This document shows, piece by piece, positions 61,197-64,000 of a DNA stretch of 64,000 bases; position 1 is the stretch's first letter; each line of letters starts with the position of its first letter. Source of the stretch: Bin5 sp965261695 (GTDB taxonomy: Bacteria; Chloroflexota; Anaerolineae; Caldilineales; Caldilineaceae); NCBI GenBank assembly GCA_965261695.1, contig OZ253474.1, forward strand, positions 1,736,001-1,800,000. Direction: 5' to 3'. Under the pieces are notes generated by a model that did no database searches, was not told the origin of the DNA, and saw only the letters and a list, made by a program, of their open reading frames with translations. The translations under genes and the position numbers were made by a program.

Positions 61197-62269
61197 CGCG
61201 TTACACTGCCGGCTTTTCCCGGTTCGTGAGCAGCTGCCGGGAGCTGTTCACGAACCGCTAACTTCTCGGCGTGAATGCAGGCGGAAAGCTGTTGACCGAT
61301 CGGCATGAGCGGCGGCTGGGGATCGCGGCGGCAGTCGGCGTCCGCCAACGAACAGCGCGGCCAGAAACGGCAGCCCGCCGGCCACGAGCCGACCGACGCG
61401 GCATCGCCGGGGATCGCCTCCAGGTCCCGCCCCGGCACAGCCCGGTCAACCCGCGACACGCGCAAAGCCCGTGTATAGGGATGGCGGGGCGTGGTCGACA
61501 GCGCCGCCACCGGACCGGCTTCGACCGACGCGCCGGCGTACATCACCATCACACTGTCGCACACTTCCTCGATCACGCTCAGGTCGTGCGACACCAGGAT
61601 CAGCGCCATGTCCAGCTCCTGGCGCAGCTGGGTGATCAGGCTCAGTATCTCTCGCTGGATGGTTACGTCGAGGGCGGTGGTCGGCTCGTCCGCGATCAGG
61701 AGCTTGGGCCTCTGGGCGATGGCCGCGGCGATCATCACCCGCTGGCGCATGCCGCCGGAAAGCTGGTGCGACCGGGCCTTGAGCACCTGCTGCGCCCTGG
61801 GGATCCGCACGCGCTCGAGCAGCGCGATCGCCTCCTCTCGCGCCTGCCTCCGGCTCAACGACCCCCCCGCCGCGACCGATTCGACCAGTTGGGTCTCGAC
61901 AGTCAGCACCGGATTGAGTCCGGCCAGCGAGCTTTGCGGGATATAGCCGATCTCGCGGCCGCGAATGTTGCGCCAGACACGCTCCGGCGCGGCGGCCAAC
62001 TCCTGCCCGTCAAAGCGCACCGTGCCTGAAACAATCTCAGCGCCGTGACGGGGGAGCGTGCCGATCAGCGCCCGGCACAACATCGTCTTGCCGGAGCCGG
62101 ACTCACCGACGATGCCGACCGCCTGCCGCCGGTCCAGACTCAGGTTGGCAGCGTCAATCACGGGCAGCAAACTCCGGCCGCGCTTGCGAAAACTGATGCA
62201 CAAATCCTGAACTTTCAGCAGTGGCTCGATTTCGTCCTCCCGTCGCTGCGCTAAAAGAGAAAAGTCCAC
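61193..62269 (-). CDS. ABC transporter ATP-binding protein (OppD/DppD type), orphan pair
   Basis: 358 residues starting at GTG. Walker A GESGSGKTM, Q-loop GYIPQSSLAGLNPV, signature LSGGMRQRVMIAAAI, Walker B LLIADEPTTALD and switch His VSHDL. The C-terminal segment holds CRFWPRCSLADADC. It should work with the OppF-type protein that overlaps it. The upstream neighbour is a GT-C-like membrane protein, so permeases for this pair must be elsewhere. Confidence 0.92.
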   Translation of the reverse strand: MDFSLLAQRREDEIEPLLKVQDLCISFRKRGRSLLPVIDAANLSLDRRQAVGIVGESGSGKTMLCRALIGTLPRHGAEIVSGTVRFDGQELAAAPERVWRNIRGREIGYIPQSSLAGLNPVLTVETQLVESVAAGGSLSRRQAREEAIALLERVRIPRAQQVLKARSHQLSGGMRQRVMIAAAIAQRPKLLIADEPTTALDVTIQREILSLITQLRQELDMALILVSHDLSVIEEVCDSVMVMYAGASVEAGPVAALSTTPRHPYTRALRVSRVDRAVPGRDLEAIPGDAASVGSWPAGCRFWPRCSLADADCRRDPQPPLMPIGQQLSACIHAEKLAVREQLPAAAHEPGKAGSVTR

Positions 62270-62303
62270 ACCTGAATCAGGTGAGCCATAGTACGGTCCG
62301 GAC

Positions 62304-64000
62304 TCATCGTTCTCGTCCGTTTTCCACGGTCAGCGTAGTCAAATCGCGAACGATTCTGGTCCGAACGTCTTCTTCTGCGGTCTGTAGCTGCAATCGATAG
62401 GAACCGGGCGCCAGGTCATCCGGCAATGAGACGATGATGTAGATCGGGAACATCCCGTTTTCGGACCAGCGCCTGATGTGAAAGTCTGTCCGCACACTCT
62501 CAACTGATGCCTCGGTGACGACCTTGCCGTCGTTGTCCACCAAATGCGTGGTAATGTTCAGCGCTTGATCCATGTTGTGCGGGTTTGAATCGGCTGACGG
62601 GCCAATGTGCCAGTTCAGCTTCACGCGCATCCAGTCTCCCGGCCTCAGCTCTCTTCTGCCTAGCGCAAAGCTATCCAATGTCAGACCAGGCACAAACGCG
62701 ATATCGGCTGTCTGTTCAACCAGCGGCGCTGGGTCGTAGACTCGCTCATAAGCAACCATGGGGCTGCCCCCAAGTTGCACGAAACGTTCAGTTGAGAACG
62801 TTTTGAGAGGTTTGTAATAGGCTGCAAACCACAGATCGTCCTGCAGCGTTATATTGTAGATGACCGGCGTCTCCCCCAGAACAATGTAGTCGGGCAAGTA
62901 GTGAGGAATCGTGTAGAACAGGTCATTGCGGCCTACCGCATGGGTCACGTCGGGTTGCAATATCCCCAGAAAATCGATCATGGCCCGGTCTGCGTAATAG
63001 CCAATAATGCCGACATCATTCACCGCAACTGTTGCATCGCGGGGCGTATTTTGGTTGAACCATTCTCCGATTGCCCGGAATAAGGCGGTGGCGTCGCCTC
63101 TTGGCACAACCTTTTCCTGCACGGGCGGGGGGAGATGTTCGGCATCAGTTCCAGAAACGACAGCTTTTAGCGAAATTGCCTGCGCCAGCACCAGGCACAG
63201 CAGCAGAACGCCGCCAAGCAGCAGCTGCGACCAGACCCTGTCTGCCAATCCTGCCAAGTTCTGAATCGCCAGCCCTGCCAGGAGGACGGCTGCGGGAACG
63301 AGGGGAGCATAGTACCAGGTGTAAGGGGCTACATCGAGCAGAGCATAACTGGCTAAATGCACGCCTCCCCAGGCGACAATGCCCCAACTCCACCTGGATT
63401 TCGGCAGCAGATAAAGGCCGAGCAAAATTAATGGCAGCCAGAGAAAATACAATATCGACTGATCCAACCATCCGCGCAGCATAATCAGCAGACCCTGCAA
63501 GATCGTTGTCCCAAAGTAGAATCCGCTAAATCCGATCGCGGCCTGGGCCTGCTTGGTTGGCAATGTCGTCGGCAAGGGTGAGCCAAACGAAAGCATCAGA
63601 TAGAGAAGCACTGGTATCATAACAACAAGAAAAGCCACAACCGCATTCCAGGGAACGCGCCGCCGCAAAACAATCAGATGGTAGAAACCCAGTATTCCGG
63701 CTACGAGAGCGCCATCTCCACGGGTCAGGATTGCGCAGGCCGTCAGCACAGCCGCCGCCACATCGTGCCCACGGTCGAAATGGTAGAAAGCGGCCAGGCC
63801 CAGAAGGATAAAGAAACAGGTTTCCAGACCGAGCGCCAGCCATAACAAGGGGGACGTGGCCGCGAGCAGCCCAGCAGTAAGGGCGGCCCACGTCTTCCCA
63901 TAGCGAAAGCAGAGGGCCATCAGATATGCGCTCGACCCAAAGATGCTGATTGCTCCCAGGGCATTGCTCAGCGGCGGGATGGGGAATCCCAGTTTGGCGC
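62304..64000 (-). CDS. Multi-pass GT-C-like membrane protein (5' end outside window)
   Basis: The minus-strand frame stays open to base 64000; the ATG at 63920 is internal, so the N-terminus is missing. The visible part has about eight to nine hydrophobic segments over roughly the first 290 residues, with KTWAALTAGLLAATSPLLW and AYTWYYA-like short loops (VAPYTWYYAPLVPA). A soluble region with NDVGIIGYYADRAMIDFLGI follows, then a beta-rich C-terminal domain with LRPGDWMRVKLNW. This resembles dolichol/polyprenyl-phosphate-dependent GT-C glycosyltransferases of unknown acceptor. Its first-loop Asp/Glu catalytic motif would lie upstream of the window. Confidence 0.65.
   Translation of the reverse strand, partial: AKLGFPIPPLSNALGAISIFGSSAYLMALCFRYGKTWAALTAGLLAATSPLLWLALGLETCFFILLGLAAFYHFDRGHDVAAAVLTACAILTRGDGALVAGILGFYHLIVLRRRVPWNAVVAFLVVMIPVLLYLMLSFGSPLPTTLPTKQAQAAIGFSGFYFGTTILQGLLIMLRGWLDQSILYFLWLPLILLGLYLLPKSRWSWGIVAWGGVHLASYALLDVAPYTWYYAPLVPAAVLLAGLAIQNLAGLADRVWSQLLLGGVLLLCLVLAQAISLKAVVSGTDAEHLPPPVQEKVVPRGDATALFRAIGEWFNQNTPRDATVAVNDVGIIGYYADRAMIDFLGILQPDVTHAVGRNDLFYTIPHYLPDYIVLGETPVIYNITLQDDLWFAAYYKPLKTFSTERFVQLGGSPMVAYERVYDPAPLVEQTADIAFVPGLTLDSFALGRRELRPGDWMRVKLNWHIGPSADSNPHNMDQALNITTHLVDNDGKVVTEASVESVRTDFHIRRWSENGMFPIYIIVSLPDDLAPGSYRLQLQTAEEDVRTRIVRDLTTLTVENGRER

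Overview
The window is GC-rich bacterial DNA with dense coding on both strands. It looks like Chloroflexota, probably an Anaerolineae/Caldilineae-type bacterium. This is an inference from the gene mix: many MalK-less sugar ABC cassettes with lipoprotein binding proteins, repeated phytanoyl-CoA dioxygenase-like genes, an AmaP/Asp23-scpB pair, and heptanucleotide repeats in the gaps. No rRNA, tRNA, CRISPR array, transposase or integrase was seen.

Layout. 1-10.8 kb is a mostly housekeeping block. It holds the end of a YfhO-like membrane protein, an Asp23/AmaP-like protein and scpB, then on the minus strand a thioesterase, a HepT/MntA-type toxin-antitoxin pair, dihydrolipoyl dehydrogenase, a 2-oxoacid dehydrogenase E2, a VOC protein and a sulfatase. 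A DinB-like gene and an SH3-domain lipoprotein follow. 11.1-23.4 kb is a glycan-use island: a sugar ABC cassette (binding protein plus two permeases), three tandem DUF5060/DUF4038 (GH140-like) genes of which the first has lost its catalytic barrel, a PhyH-type dioxygenase, a divergent ketol-acid reductoisomerase homologue, a clan GH-A-like hydrolase and a TIM-barrel isomerase. 23.4-24.9 kb is non-coding and rich in repeats. 24.9-32.2 kb holds a second sugar ABC cassette, a PfkB kinase, a PhyH protein and a GH32-like enzyme. 32.5-38.5 kb is a complete five-gene oligopeptide/oligosaccharide ABC operon. 38.8-42.2 kb is a third sugar ABC cassette, bracketed by 48-bp perfect direct repeats taken from the 3' end of a Cache-domain lipoprotein gene.

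43-50.4 kb carries an M81 (MlrC-like) peptidase, an enolase-superfamily enzyme, a small unknown protein, three PhyH proteins (two recently duplicated), a VOC protein and an Ldh2-type dehydrogenase. 50.6-55.2 kb is a compact operon: a GroEL-like chaperonin lacking one catalytic aspartate, a cytosolic six-Asp-box beta-propeller, a class I aldolase and a D-2-hydroxyacid dehydrogenase. 55.2-59.1 kb (minus) has an SDR, an RraA-type aldolase, a second Ldh2 dehydrogenase, a VOC protein and L-rhamnose mutarotase, consistent with sugar or sugar-acid breakdown. 59.1-62.3 kb has a cytochrome P450 and an OppD/OppF ATPase pair without permeases. The window ends inside a GT-C-like membrane protein.

The middle 45 kb reads as an accessory catabolic region for plant or algal saccharides: uptake by ABC importers, trimming by glycosidases, then isomerase, kinase, dehydrogenase and aldolase steps. 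I found no DNA-binding regulator and no MalK-type ATPase in it, so both must be supplied from elsewhere. The observations I consider most novel are the chaperonin-propeller-aldolase operon, the direct-repeat-flanked ABC cassette, the 220-bp field of in-phase 10-nt repeats, and the mosaic GH140-like triplication.
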